Assembly: GCA_964467985.1 (NCBI GenBank)
Contig: CAYXTP010000008.1
Coordinates: 124,001 to 188,000, forward strand
From: GCA-2720975 sp964467985
GTDB taxonomy: Bacteria > Planctomycetota > UBA1135 > GCA-002686595
DNA length: 64,000 nucleotides
Reading direction: 5' to 3'
The notes under the pieces: generated by a model
Databases searched by the model: none
What the model was told of the DNA's origin: nothing
What the model saw: the letters and a program-made list of their open reading frames with translations, nothing else
Shown: in pieces, positions 7,846-16,325 of the stretch
How positions within the stretch are numbered: the stretch's first letter is position 1
Layout: every line of letters begins with the position of its first letter
Program-made: the position numbers and the translations under genes

Positions 7846-8886
7846 CTACGGGCAGAACGTCACGCTCAGGCCCTCAGTGGTGGTGGATGTGCCCGTGTCG
7901 CGTGTCCAGTACTGGAAGTACTGGGTGTCTCCGGCCTGCCAGACTGCGCCCTGGGGCAAGATATTCATGTCCGGAGTGAAGGCCACCGAAGCGGCTGACC
8001 CGGAGAACAGCACGTTCTTGTTGAAGCGAACGATTTGTCCACCCAGGCAGAGATTGCCGCTGCTACCCCCAAAATTGGGGATGAAACCCTGTGTTGGGGC
8101 AAAGAGGAAATACCCGAACTGGTTCGCGGGCAGGTTGGCTGCTTCCAAGGTCAAGGCATTGGCGAAGATGCTTGTGCTGCCCGAAGAGAAAATGTGAGCC
8201 GGAAGGCCGGACGAATTCGGGTTGGCAGAGCAGTAGTTACTGGATGTCTGGCAAGCGCTGTCGCCCTGCAATGTCCCAACCAGGTTGATGCTGCCGGTGA
8301 TTCCCGTACCGGGGTCAGCGAAATTGAACGTCGAGGATTGAGGGGCCGTCATCTGCACGCCTCCGCCGTTGCTCGTCGTCGTTCCACCCATGGGCTGGGG
8401 GGTGCTGACCATGCCGCTCAAGTCTGTGTTGGTGACGCTGCCCACGAGGGGCGTGATCGTCATCATGCCGGAGAGGATGGTGACCGTCACATCAGTCGTG
8501 AAGACACCATTGGCAGCCACCCCGAATGCTGGCGAGGCAAACTGCAAGCTCAGATTCGTGATGTCGATGACGGCCAGGTCCGGCAAGCCCGGGAAACCAT
8601 TGGGGATGCGTGCGGAGATGTCTGGAGACACGAGCGCAACCCCACCCGCTGTGAAACGGCCGGAGGAGATGGCCGTCCCACCTCCCGACAGACGGAGTCG
8701 GAAATTGCCGCTCAAGCCAAACTGGTTGCTAGGGTTGCCCAGAAGCGGTCCAACCGAGGTCGTTCCAGACCACGTGTATTGAGAGGCCGCGTTGTCGATC
8801 GTGAAATCGAGAGGAGTCTGCGCCGTGGGGGCGGCGCAGAGTAGCACGGCCGCGGTGATGCCGGGCAAGAGTCTGAGTGGGTTCAT
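7846..8886 (-). CDS. Secreted beta-rich protein with planctomycete-type C-terminal domain
   Basis: 346 residues. Signal peptide at about 1-23 (LRLLPGITAAVLLCAAPTAQT). The body is Gly/Thr/Ser-rich and beta-prone. The last 130 residues run from SNYCSANPNSSGLPA through ANQFGYFLFAP, GNLCLGGQIVRF and QYFQYWTRDTG to a terminal VTFCP. This ordering (YC.A..NS.G, a glycine loop, C..G..R, QYW.RD, terminal CP) is a domain I recognise as recurrent at the C-terminus of secreted proteins in marine planctomycetes; I cannot name a database family. The paired cysteines suggest disulfides outside the cytoplasm. Function unknown. Confidence 0.75.
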   Translation of the reverse strand: MNPLRLLPGITAAVLLCAAPTAQTPLDFTIDNAASQYTWSGTTSVGPLLGNPSNQFGLSGNFRLRLSGGGTAISSGRFTAGGVALVSPDISARIPNGFPGLPDLAVIDITNLSLQFASPAFGVAANGVFTTDVTVTILSGMMTITPLVGSVTNTDLSGMVSTPQPMGGTTTSNGGGVQMTAPQSSTFNFADPGTGITGSINLVGTLQGDSACQTSSNYCSANPNSSGLPAHIFSSGSTSIFANALTLEAANLPANQFGYFLFAPTQGFIPNFGGSSGNLCLGGQIVRFNKNVLFSGSAASVAFTPDMNILPQGAVWQAGDTQYFQYWTRDTGTSTTTEGLSVTFCP

Positions 8887-9026
8887 GAGCGCACGGAAAC
8901 CTTCGATAGAATCTGCTGGGGAGGGCCCCGCGGAGTCCGTCGGACTGCCGATGAGCCCCGGAATGACGGGCGATTGAGGTTAGCAGAGGGCTGCAATGGC
9001 CGCCAACCTTGCTACCCTCACGACCA

Positions 9027-9764
9027 ATGCGAGGCCCTTTCTCCCCGAAGATCCTCTTGGCCATCGCCTTGTCGGGCCAGGGTTGTGCGATCGTGCAGCC
9101 GCTGCAGGAACCGGCCTGGTCGATTCACACAGCCGGGTCCGTGGGCTTGATCGGCCATGTTGGCGTCCTGGACGACTTCGACGCCACGGGAGGCATGGAG
9201 GCTGCAACCAACTTCGGAAAGGTGGAGTTCGATGTGGCGACGGACCTGGAGAGCACCTTGGGGCTCGTCACGGGCGCTGAAGTGTTCTTCGCTGACGACG
9301 TGTCCTTGAGGCTGGGGGCCGACTACCGTCGCTTTCGTCCCTCGCGCTCCGATCCTTTTGTGTTTGAGGAGCTCGACACCCTGGAGTACTTCGTGGCCAC
9401 TCGGTGGACGCTGCCGCACTCCGTTTTTGGACAGGAACGCCTGCGCCCGTTCATCGAGGCCAAGCTGGGCCTGCGTCCGGAGACTTCACTGGGGTCAAAG
9501 GTGGACTTGATTCCCGGTGCCGAGCCTGCCGATTTCCGCTTTGAGGGCAGCCCATCCTGGAATGTCGGCTTGGCGGGTGGAGTCAGCTACCAACTGCAGG
9601 ACCGTCTGGTGTGCCACCTCTACGTGCTCCATGAGTGGCCGTTGACTGAGAGCGACGACCTGGTTGCCCTGGACGTCTTGCCCGGGTTCGATCCCTTGCT
9701 CTTGGATTCCGAATTGGATGCGGGCGGGATGCTGGCGCTTTTCGGAGTGACGTACTTTTTCTAG
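9027..9764 (+). CDS. Predicted outer-membrane beta-barrel or envelope protein
   Basis: 245 residues from the ATG at 9027. The hydrophobic N-terminus ends in SGQGCAIVQ, a weak lipobox candidate. The mature part alternates short beta-strands with acidic turns (SVGLIGHVGVLDDFD, EVFFADDVSLRLGADYRRF, GGVSYQLQDRLVCHLY) and ends in GVTYFF with a C-terminal phenylalanine, the usual final strand of outer-membrane beta-barrels. No enzymatic motif. The stop overlaps the convergent PAP2-like gene. Role unknown. Confidence 0.65.
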   Translation: MRGPFSPKILLAIALSGQGCAIVQPLQEPAWSIHTAGSVGLIGHVGVLDDFDATGGMEAATNFGKVEFDVATDLESTLGLVTGAEVFFADDVSLRLGADYRRFRPSRSDPFVFEELDTLEYFVATRWTLPHSVFGQERLRPFIEAKLGLRPETSLGSKVDLIPGAEPADFRFEGSPSWNVGLAGGVSYQLQDRLVCHLYVLHEWPLTESDDLVALDVLPGFDPLLLDSELDAGGMLALFGVTYFF

Positions 9765-10564
9765 TCGGCCGGCGCGATCGGCGAACTGGATGCCCGACAA
9801 TAACGCCGTGCGCCCCAGTACCAGGCTCCCAGTCCGAGCGCCGCGCCCGTCAATCCGTCAAAAACCAGGTGTTGCTTGGTGAGTAGCGTACTGGCTGCCA
9901 GCAGCCACCACGCGCACCACAGGCACCAGCGCACGACCTTTCGGTTTTCGTAGTATTGAATGAAAAGCAAGGCGACCAACGTGTGCGAGATATGCAAGCT
10001 GGGCCAGGCGTTGAAGGGTGGATCCAGCGCATGCAGGCACGCGAAGGCCCGTGCTAGCAGCGGGTGGCTTGCGAGCAGTGGGTCCTGCAATGGGTCTCTC
10101 AGGTCGACCTTGGCCGGGCAGAAGAGGAACACCGCGAACGAGATCAGGGCCACTTGAACCAGGGTCTGTAATAACCCGATCAATGCGCGGGTGCCCGGTT
10201 CCCCTGGTGGGCAGCGCACGACGCAGGCCGGGTAGTAGAGGACGTGGGTCAGGTAGGGCATGAGGGCAATGGGTACCGCGGGCAGCCATCGATCGAGGTC
10301 TGTTGTTGGATCCCAGCCCACGCGCCCCGAGGCGGCGGCCACATGCACGATGACGTAGTAGCTGGCGCACATCAGGAGCGCAAAAGGGCCGAACAGGCTC
10401 CAACGCAGGCGGCTTTCGGATCTCGTCCGGGCCCAGCGCAGGATGGGGGCCCAACACGGCCAGGGCGGCGGGGCAGGCCGGGGGCTGGCGGCCCTCGGTT
10501 GAGGGCCCGGAACCACACCAGAGGGTGCTACGGGGTCAGGGTCCTGTGTGGGCATCGAGCTCAT
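9761..10564 (-). CDS. PAP2/AUR1-like membrane phosphatase
   Basis: 267 residues from the ATG at 10564. Six or so hydrophobic segments. The two catalytic motifs of the PAP2 superfamily in its AUR1/inositol-phosphotransferase form are visible: NAWPSLHISHT (motif with catalytic His) and TKQHLVFDGLTG (second His and Asp). Such enzymes act on lipid phosphates or transfer inositol phosphate at the membrane. The N-terminus is Pro-rich and disordered. An alternative ATG lies 9 bases further in. It is divergent from the second HTH-membrane gene. Substrate cannot be told from sequence. Confidence 0.8.
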   Translation of the reverse strand: MSSMPTQDPDPVAPSGVVPGPQPRAASPRPAPPPWPCWAPILRWARTRSESRLRWSLFGPFALLMCASYYVIVHVAAASGRVGWDPTTDLDRWLPAVPIALMPYLTHVLYYPACVVRCPPGEPGTRALIGLLQTLVQVALISFAVFLFCPAKVDLRDPLQDPLLASHPLLARAFACLHALDPPFNAWPSLHISHTLVALLFIQYYENRKVVRWCLWCAWWLLAASTLLTKQHLVFDGLTGAALGLGAWYWGARRYCRASSSPIAPAD

Positions 10565-10667
10565 GAAGCAACAGGATCGGTCAAGGTGTCCAGGCCCCCT
10601 GCGCACGGAGTTTTCAAATCGCGGCGTGAACCTGGAAGCAGCCGTTCCAGGACGCTACATCTTGGTC

Positions 10668-12299
10668 ATGTCGGAATCGCACACGACGTCTCCCTCTGTC
10701 GGGCAAGCGGAGGTGCTCTCCCTGGCCGAGGCCGCGGACTGGGTTGGCGTCAGTCACATGGCCCTGCGCTCCGCGCTGGAGTCGAACCAGGTGCAGCTGC
10801 TAGCCGGCCGGAAGGCCGAACGCGTTGTGCGCTTGGTCCGAGTCGCGGATCTGCGCGAGGTGTTCCCGGATACGTACACGCGGCAGCCCCCCAAGTCGGG
10901 GGCAGTCGTTGAAACAAGAGTGGACGCAACGTGGCTTGAGAGCATTTCTCTAGGGCGGCCGCGTCCTCGCCTGCGCAAGCCGCAAACGTCTCCCGTTGCT
11001 CCGCTCGGTACGGGCCCGGATGGGGAAGGCACCGATGAGGTAGGCACCCATTGGGTTCGGCCCCACACGCCCGGGGTTCAACAGAGCCCGCAACCGGCTC
11101 GCTATCTGCGAGAGCAACTCGACCGATCGCGCGCTCAAGTCGCGGCTGCGAAGGGGGAGAACGAGCTCTTGCAGCAGGAGCTTCTGACCTCCTCGGATGC
11201 GATCAAGAAATGGCTGGAGTGCGCGTCGCCTGACCCGTCACGTGTTCCAGCGCCTCTGCCTGCGCAGAGCCCCGGGAGAGCCTCAACAGCGGCCATGGGG
11301 AACCCTTTCCGTGTGCCGACTGTGCCCATTGCGGTTCGCGCAGCACAGGGTGCCTCGAGAGCCCGAGTCAAGCGACAGCTGCGCCACCGAATGAGCTTGG
11401 TGGCGGGCATCGCGCTGGTCGGGGCAGGCTTGCTCGGTGGAAGGGGCATCGTGGATGGGCTGGGCTGGGGCCAGGGCGGCTCGGAACCACGCGACCCTGC
11501 TCTCGCCGACGCGAAAACCGGATCCGTGCCGGGACGCCAGGGGTCGGAGGCTGGCGGGCAATTGTCTCCGCAAGGACCATCGCAACAGGCCGGTGTCCTG
11601 GGGGTACTCAAGGCCGGACGGGCTCCTGCGGATCCATTCTCGACGCCCGTTGCGGAAGCCCCCGAGGTCCATCAGCCCGGTGCTTCACACTCGCCACCTG
11701 AGGCCGCGCCCGTCCGCATGTCTCAGCCGCCTGGATTGGCCGACCTATCCGGAGCATCTTCCGCCGCCGTTTTGGGTGCGGGCGGCGAAGTGTGCATGTA
11801 CTTCCCCCTGACTCGCGCGGGCATGGAGGGCCGCGAGTTGCTAGGACCCTGCCAGGGGGCATGGAGTGCAAGTTTGGGTGGCATCGTCGCCACTCACCGT
11901 CGCTCCTTCGCGGGAGGGGAGCACGCCACCTGTCGGCATCACAGCTTCTTCGACCAAGCCTTGGGAGGCTCGTTGGAACGCGCACGGGACCAGGCGCGCG
12001 TGGCGAGCATTGAGGGGTGGCTGCCACCCCTATTGCTCCTGCGCGTGGAGCGCTGCGCGGCCGAACTGCTGCGTGAGGAGGTCCCCGTTTGGATGGAATC
12101 CGGATTCGAGTCAGGACTTCTGGGGGAGGGGCACACGATTGAACCCTTGGATGGGCCCGATCAGTTCCTCGTGCAATCCTGGGTCCGCTATCTCGACTTT
12201 GCTGGGGTTGAAATCAATCGGCGCTTCCAGTTGGCTCTGGCTTTGGGAGATGGCCCGCGCGGGGACAGCCTGTTGCGCCTCGAATGGGCAGACGATTGA
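10668..12299 (+). CDS. Membrane-spanning HTH protein with unknown extracytoplasmic domain
   Basis: 543 residues from the ATG at 10668. Residues 15-67 form an HTH (LSLAEAADWVGVSHMAL, ending VVRLVRVADLREVF) clearly related to residues 37-86 of the protein at 4047-5423. A short coiled coil at about 143-172 (REQLDRSRAQVAAAKGE) follows. One hydrophobic helix lies at about 242-262 (SLVAGIALVGAGLLGG) after a basic RVKRQLRHR stretch, so the HTH is predicted inside and the rest outside. A Pro/Ser/Gly-rich linker (270-370) leads to a C-terminal domain (about 375-543) with three cysteines and no recognised motif. A membrane one-component regulator sensing an external signal is a reasonable hypothesis only. 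Confidence 0.68.
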   Translation: MSESHTTSPSVGQAEVLSLAEAADWVGVSHMALRSALESNQVQLLAGRKAERVVRLVRVADLREVFPDTYTRQPPKSGAVVETRVDATWLESISLGRPRPRLRKPQTSPVAPLGTGPDGEGTDEVGTHWVRPHTPGVQQSPQPARYLREQLDRSRAQVAAAKGENELLQQELLTSSDAIKKWLECASPDPSRVPAPLPAQSPGRASTAAMGNPFRVPTVPIAVRAAQGASRARVKRQLRHRMSLVAGIALVGAGLLGGRGIVDGLGWGQGGSEPRDPALADAKTGSVPGRQGSEAGGQLSPQGPSQQAGVLGVLKAGRAPADPFSTPVAEAPEVHQPGASHSPPEAAPVRMSQPPGLADLSGASSAAVLGAGGEVCMYFPLTRAGMEGRELLGPCQGAWSASLGGIVATHRRSFAGGEHATCRHHSFFDQALGGSLERARDQARVASIEGWLPPLLLLRVERCAAELLREEVPVWMESGFESGLLGEGHTIEPLDGPDQFLVQSWVRYLDFAGVEINRRFQLALALGDGPRGDSLLRLEWADD

Positions 12300-12321
12300 C
12301 GTCCTGCGAACGACCACACTG

Positions 12322-12975
12322 ATGCGCCTCACCAGTCCTGACTTTCAAGATGGCCGTCCGATGCCGGAGTGCCTCGCGTTCTGTCGTGTGGACCCCAACT
12401 GCCACGCAGTTCTGGGCGAAAACCGCAGCCCAGAATTGGAGTGGGGCGACCTGCCCGCGGGGACGGCTTCTCTGCTGCTTACGTGTGTGGACGGAGACGT
12501 GCCTACATGTGGAGATGACGTGAACCAGGAGGGGCGCAGCGTGCCCCGTGATCTTGAGCGCACGGACTTTGTTCACTGGGTGATGGTCGATCTGCCCGTA
12601 CAGCTTGATGGATTGGCGGGCGGGTCCTGCGGGGCTGGCGTGGTTCCAAGAGGGAAGGACGACCCTCCGGGCCCGAACGGCACACGGCAGGGACTCAACG
12701 ACTACGGCGCTTGGTTCGGTGATGACAGTTCGATGGGGGGCGACTATCGCGGGTATGACGGTCCGGCTCCGCCCTGGAACGACGAGCGATTGCACCACTA
12801 CCGTTTCACGTTGACCGCTGTCGACGTCGAGCGCCTTGTCTTGCCTGAGCCCTTCTCCCTGGCGGACGTCAGGCAAGCCAGCGCAGGGCATGTATTGGGG
12901 GAAGCGACGCTTACCGGAACGTTCACCTTGAATCCCGATGTGGCTGCGCGACGGCCCGAGTCGGCAAGCGGGTGA
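12322..12975 (+). CDS. YbhB/YbcL family PEBP-like protein
   Basis: 217 residues from the ATG at 12322. Family landmarks in order: SPDFQDGRPMP, SPELEWGDLPAGTASLLL, VHWVMVDLP, GLNDYGAWFG, YDGPAPP followed by HHYRFTLTAVD. These match the phosphatidylethanolamine-binding protein fold of bacterial YbhB/YbcL, with a ligand-binding pocket near the DYG and GPAPP segments. It carries an insertion between LP and GLNDYG typical of longer bacterial members. Lies 22 bases after the HTH gene and 7 before slyX, so probably one transcript. No signal peptide; cytoplasmic. Physiological role of the family is poorly known. Confidence 0.9.
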   Translation: MRLTSPDFQDGRPMPECLAFCRVDPNCHAVLGENRSPELEWGDLPAGTASLLLTCVDGDVPTCGDDVNQEGRSVPRDLERTDFVHWVMVDLPVQLDGLAGGSCGAGVVPRGKDDPPGPNGTRQGLNDYGAWFGDDSSMGGDYRGYDGPAPPWNDERLHHYRFTLTAVDVERLVLPEPFSLADVRQASAGHVLGEATLTGTFTLNPDVAARRPESASG

Positions 12976-12982
12976 GTGCGCC

Positions 12983-13189
12983 GTGGACGACCAAGAACGC
13001 CTTGCTGACTTGGAGACAAAACTGACCTTTCAGGAGGCCACGTCAGATTCTCTCAGCGAAGTCTTGCTCGGTCTCCAGGCGCGCGTCGAGTTGCTGGAGA
13101 AAAGGCTGCTGCAGCTTGAGTCCCGGGCCTCTGGAGGCCAAGAGGGGGCGGAGCGTGATCCCCTTGATGAGCGCCCACCCCATTACTGA
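12983..13189 (+). CDS. slyX: SlyX family protein
   Basis: 68 residues from a GTG at 12983, 7 bases after the PEBP stop. The product is one coiled coil opening with ERLADLETKLTFQEAT and ending RPPHY, the typical C-terminus of SlyX. Family length is about 70 residues, so this GTG start fits better than the upstream ATG at 12938, which lies inside the PEBP gene. Function of SlyX is unknown. Its TGA overlaps an ATG of the following frame (TGATG at 13187-13191). Confidence 0.85.
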   Translation: MDDQERLADLETKLTFQEATSDSLSEVLLGLQARVELLEKRLLQLESRASGGQEGAERDPLDERPPHY

Positions 13190-13221
13190 TGGGGCTCCGT
13201 GACCCCGAACTGACGCGATCC

Positions 13222-14463
13222 ATGCAGAGACACGGCCTTGTGTGCGTTGCCTTCTCGCTCCTGTGCCTGGGCTCCTGCGCTCCAGAATCGACCGATGCGG
13301 ACCCCCCGGAATCTGAGCAGACCCAGCAGCGTCGCGGTCGGTTCGCGCAGGGCATGGGCATCGATGACGCGGACCTGAAGGACTACTGGGTCGAAGCTGA
13401 CTTGGCCCTCGACGGCAAGCCTCTGGGGACCCTGGCCTTCACCCTCTATGGGGACGACGTCCCGGTGGGTACCCGCGCGTTTCTCGAGCTTGTGGATGGC
13501 GGGTGGTATGACGGCACTGTGATTCACCGTGTCGACCGGGAATTCGTCCTGCAGGCGGGAGCCGACCAAGAGCATCCCGATCCCCTGGGCTTGGGCGGCA
13601 AGCCGTTTACCCCGCGCAAGGCTCGCGAGCACCACTACGGAACCCTCGGCTGGGCATCGCCACCGGCACGCGAGTTCATCGTCTGCTTGGCAGAGTCCCC
13701 CCGTGTTTGGTCCCTCGACCAACAGGGTCAGGTTGCGCTGGGAGAGTTGGTCGCAGGTGTCGCGTGCCTGGAGGAGTTGGCCAACGTGGAAACCAAGCAC
13801 AAGTCCGACGATCAAAAATCCGTGCCGGTGCCCCGGCTGGAGCTGACCGCGGCCCGGGTTCGTGAGGGCGCTCAGCCCTCCGGTGAGTCCATTGCTCGGC
13901 CGCGACCGGACTTGCGAGGCGAGCCGGAACGGGTGGGTGTACGCCATATCCGCGTTACGTTCAGGGACCGCGGACGGGGGCAAGAACGGGGCGTGACGCG
14001 CTCACGTGCTGAAGCCCAGACCTTGGCCCAGGAGGTCCTCGGGCAACTGCAATCCGGGGCCGTGTCGTTTGCGGATGCTGCCTCGCGGTGGTCTGACGAC
14101 GAGCCGCTGGCAACGACCGGTGAACCGGCTGTGCGTCGTATCAGCAATTTTGGAGTGGTCGACATCCCGGCCCAGCGAGCGCGCCTGGACGCACCGCGGT
14201 TGCTCAATCAATACGTCAGTGAGTTGGCCCTGCGGCTGCGCAGTGGCGAGCTCAGCCGCGAAGAACTCATGCAGCTGCAGGACAAGAAGATCATGGAGCT
14301 GGCGCTCTGGGTTCAAGACTTCGGGATGGAACGGCGTGAGGAGGTCAACTCACCCGCCTACACCGAAGCCGCCTTCTCCCTGTCCGTTGGAGAGGTAAAA
14401 CTCGTGCCCTTCGATCGCTTTCGATGCCCGGGCGGGTGGTACGTCTTGGAGCGTGTGGAGTAG
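13222..14463 (+). CDS. Lipoprotein with fused cyclophilin and parvulin-like PPIase domains
   Basis: 413 residues from the ATG at 13222; lipobox LGSC gives a mature N-terminal Cys at residue 20. An in-frame ATG at 13189 overlapping slyX is an alternative start but adds an acidic n-region. Residues about 55-190 are a cyclophilin-type peptidyl-prolyl isomerase: YDGTVIHRVDREFVLQAG keeps the active-site Arg, Phe and Gln, and REFIVCLAE corresponds to the substrate-loop strand. Residues about 240-413 look like a parvulin (PpiC) domain: VRHIRVTF, RSRAEAQTLAQEVL, VSFADAASRWSDD, then AFSLSVGEV and GWYVLERVE. A single protein joining two unrelated PPIase folds suggests an extracytoplasmic folding factor. 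Confidence 0.78.
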   Translation: MQRHGLVCVAFSLLCLGSCAPESTDADPPESEQTQQRRGRFAQGMGIDDADLKDYWVEADLALDGKPLGTLAFTLYGDDVPVGTRAFLELVDGGWYDGTVIHRVDREFVLQAGADQEHPDPLGLGGKPFTPRKAREHHYGTLGWASPPAREFIVCLAESPRVWSLDQQGQVALGELVAGVACLEELANVETKHKSDDQKSVPVPRLELTAARVREGAQPSGESIARPRPDLRGEPERVGVRHIRVTFRDRGRGQERGVTRSRAEAQTLAQEVLGQLQSGAVSFADAASRWSDDEPLATTGEPAVRRISNFGVVDIPAQRARLDAPRLLNQYVSELALRLRSGELSREELMQLQDKKIMELALWVQDFGMERREEVNSPAYTEAAFSLSVGEVKLVPFDRFRCPGGWYVLERVE

Positions 14464-14646
14464 GGCGCGTTCAGGGTCAGGATTGTGTTTGAAGCACTGG
14501 CCAGGCGCCCATTTTTAGGGTGCAATCCTATGCCTGCCCCCATGCTGTTGGTTCTCTACCCAAGACCTTCAACTACGGGGTCGGCACCTGGCTTGCTCGC
14601 GTTGGGCAGGCAGACGGCGAACCCTCAATGGATTGGGCTAAGAGTT

Positions 14647-14988
14647 ATGGCGAAGAAGAAAGCAAGCAAGAAAACTGGTGGCAAGGAGGGCTTGAGACGT
14701 AAGCACAGGACGTCTGAGGAGCTCATCGAAGACCTGCAGGCCAGGATTCGCGAAGTCCGGGAACGAGCAACGATGCGCGAGCTCAAGAAGTCGGCTTCAG
14801 TGCGTCGCACGATCAGTATTGTGCGCGCCATCGACAAGGGCATGGCCGAAGCACTTGAGGAGGACAACTCAGCCCTGCGCCACGCTCTGGCTGATTCTCG
14901 CCGGGCAATTCAGGTCTACGCCGATCATGCCGGCGTGCCGCTGCCCAAGGGCAAAATGCCCCGCGGCCGGCGCCCCAGCATGGAGTAG
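14647..14988 (+). CDS. Small basic coiled-coil protein of unknown function
   Basis: 113 residues from the ATG at 14647. The N-terminus is Lys-rich (MAKKKASKKTGGKEGLRRKH), the middle is helical and coiled-coil-like (SEELIEDLQARIREVRERA), and the tail is basic (KMPRGRRPSME). The charge pattern suggests nucleic-acid binding. No family recognised. The frame is open further upstream to 14485, but the codon composition there is unlike coding sequence and the MAKKK start is typical for such proteins. Stand-alone gene. Confidence 0.65.
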   Translation: MAKKKASKKTGGKEGLRRKHRTSEELIEDLQARIREVRERATMRELKKSASVRRTISIVRAIDKGMAEALEEDNSALRHALADSRRAIQVYADHAGVPLPKGKMPRGRRPSME

Positions 14989-15137
14989 TTCACCGGCGGT
15001 ACTGAGAGCGTAGCGGGTGGGACCTTGCGCCTGTGGTTCGGCTTGCGGACCCGTACTGTATTGAGAGAGTTGTCCCTCGTCTGCTTACGCATTTTTCGAA
15101 AGTGCGGGCCAGGACGGGAGCGTGCTAGACTTCTAGC

Positions 15138-16232
15138 GTGATGCAAGACAGTCGAACGTTCGCATTCAATCGACGCCCCACTCGAGATCGTTCTCGCGTG
15201 CAGCCATGGAGTGCTGCAGGCTTGGCCATTTGTTGCGCGGGGCTTGGCCTGGCAGCCCTGGCTCCCGCGGGAGGCGCCGATCGGCAAGATCCTGTGCCGG
15301 ACACGCTCCCGGAAGTCTTGCCCGTCGATCCGCCTGTGGGGTTGCGAGCCGCCGCGCAGAACTTCCCGCTTCTCCCCGATCCGAATGGAGCGTGGCAGGC
15401 CTTGGGTCGCAAGCTCTTCTTCGATCCGATTCTTTCCTCCGATCGGAGCGTTTCCTGCGCCTCATGCCATCAGCCGGATTTCGGATTTGCCGACCCGCGG
15501 CCCCTGTCCGTCGGTGTCGAGGGTCGCCTCACCCTGCGCCATGCGCCAACTCTGTTGAATCGTGCCTTGGGGCAGGCCTTCATGTGGGACGGCAGCGCCG
15601 CGACACTCGAAGAACAAGTCCTGCGACCGATTGTGAATCCCCTGGAGATGGACTTGGCTGTGCCCGACGCCTTGGCGCGCCTTGCAGCGCACCCCGTCTA
15701 CTCAGCGGCGTTTGAGGAGGTCACCGGCAGCACGATTCGCGAGGCCGACCTCAGTCGAGCCTTGGCTACGTTCGTGCAGAAGCTTTGGCACGCGGACAGT
15801 GCGGTGGATCATTTTCGAGCGGGCCAGATCCGAGCCCTCTCATCGGCCGAAAAGGCAGGCATGTGGGTTTACGAGAGCCGAGGTGGTTGCTGGCGCTGTC
15901 ATAGCGGCGCCAACTTCACCGATGAGTCGTTCCACAACACCGGGGTTGGGGTGGTGAACGGAGAAGCTCTCGAGGGGCGCATGGGCTTCACGGGCAGAGA
16001 CGGTGACCGTGGAGCGTTCAAGACGCCCACCCTGCGTGGCTTGCGCTTGACCGCGCCCTACATGCATGACGGGAGTCTGGCCAGCCTGGAGGAGGTCGTG
16101 GAGTTCTACAGGCGTGGGGGTGAGCCCAACCCGGATTTGGATGACAGGCTGAAGCCCCTGGAGCTTACCGATGAGGACGCCGTCAACCTGGTGGCCTTCC
16201 TCAATGCGCTATCGCGGGTAGGCGGAGAGTAA
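15138..16232 (+). CDS. Diheme cytochrome c peroxidase (CcpA/MauG family)
   Basis: 364 residues with an N-terminal signal segment (about 25-46). Two heme c sites: CASCH (107-111) and CWRCH (251-255). Other family landmarks are FDPILSSDRSVSC, HAPTLLNRALGQAFMWDG and FKTPTLRGLRLTAPYMHDGSL, where Met309 may be the distal ligand of the high-potential heme. Such enzymes reduce hydrogen peroxide in the periplasm with electrons from small cytochromes; MauG-like members instead oxidise protein side chains. Length is standard. It is a single gene with no electron donor next to it. Confidence 0.92.
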   Translation: MMQDSRTFAFNRRPTRDRSRVQPWSAAGLAICCAGLGLAALAPAGGADRQDPVPDTLPEVLPVDPPVGLRAAAQNFPLLPDPNGAWQALGRKLFFDPILSSDRSVSCASCHQPDFGFADPRPLSVGVEGRLTLRHAPTLLNRALGQAFMWDGSAATLEEQVLRPIVNPLEMDLAVPDALARLAAHPVYSAAFEEVTGSTIREADLSRALATFVQKLWHADSAVDHFRAGQIRALSSAEKAGMWVYESRGGCWRCHSGANFTDESFHNTGVGVVNGEALEGRMGFTGRDGDRGAFKTPTLRGLRLTAPYMHDGSLASLEEVVEFYRRGGEPNPDLDDRLKPLELTDEDAVNLVAFLNALSRVGGE

Positions 16233-16325
16233 GCGCGGCGTTCAAGCGGCTGGCGGGTCGTTGCGGGCTTAGGGGGGGGAATCCATACTCGTGGAGCTTC
16301 GATCCACCCCTACCCCGTGACTGCC

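Noticed and set aside
8035..8844. 269-residue plus-strand frame opposite the secreted protein at 7846-8886
   Set aside because: Arg/Gly/His-rich composition, no motif; the minus frame has a signal peptide and the recognised C-terminal domain.
13183..13983. 266-residue minus-strand frame opposite the cyclophilin-parvulin gene
   Set aside because: The plus frame shows two PPIase motifs and lipobox; the minus frame is shadow.
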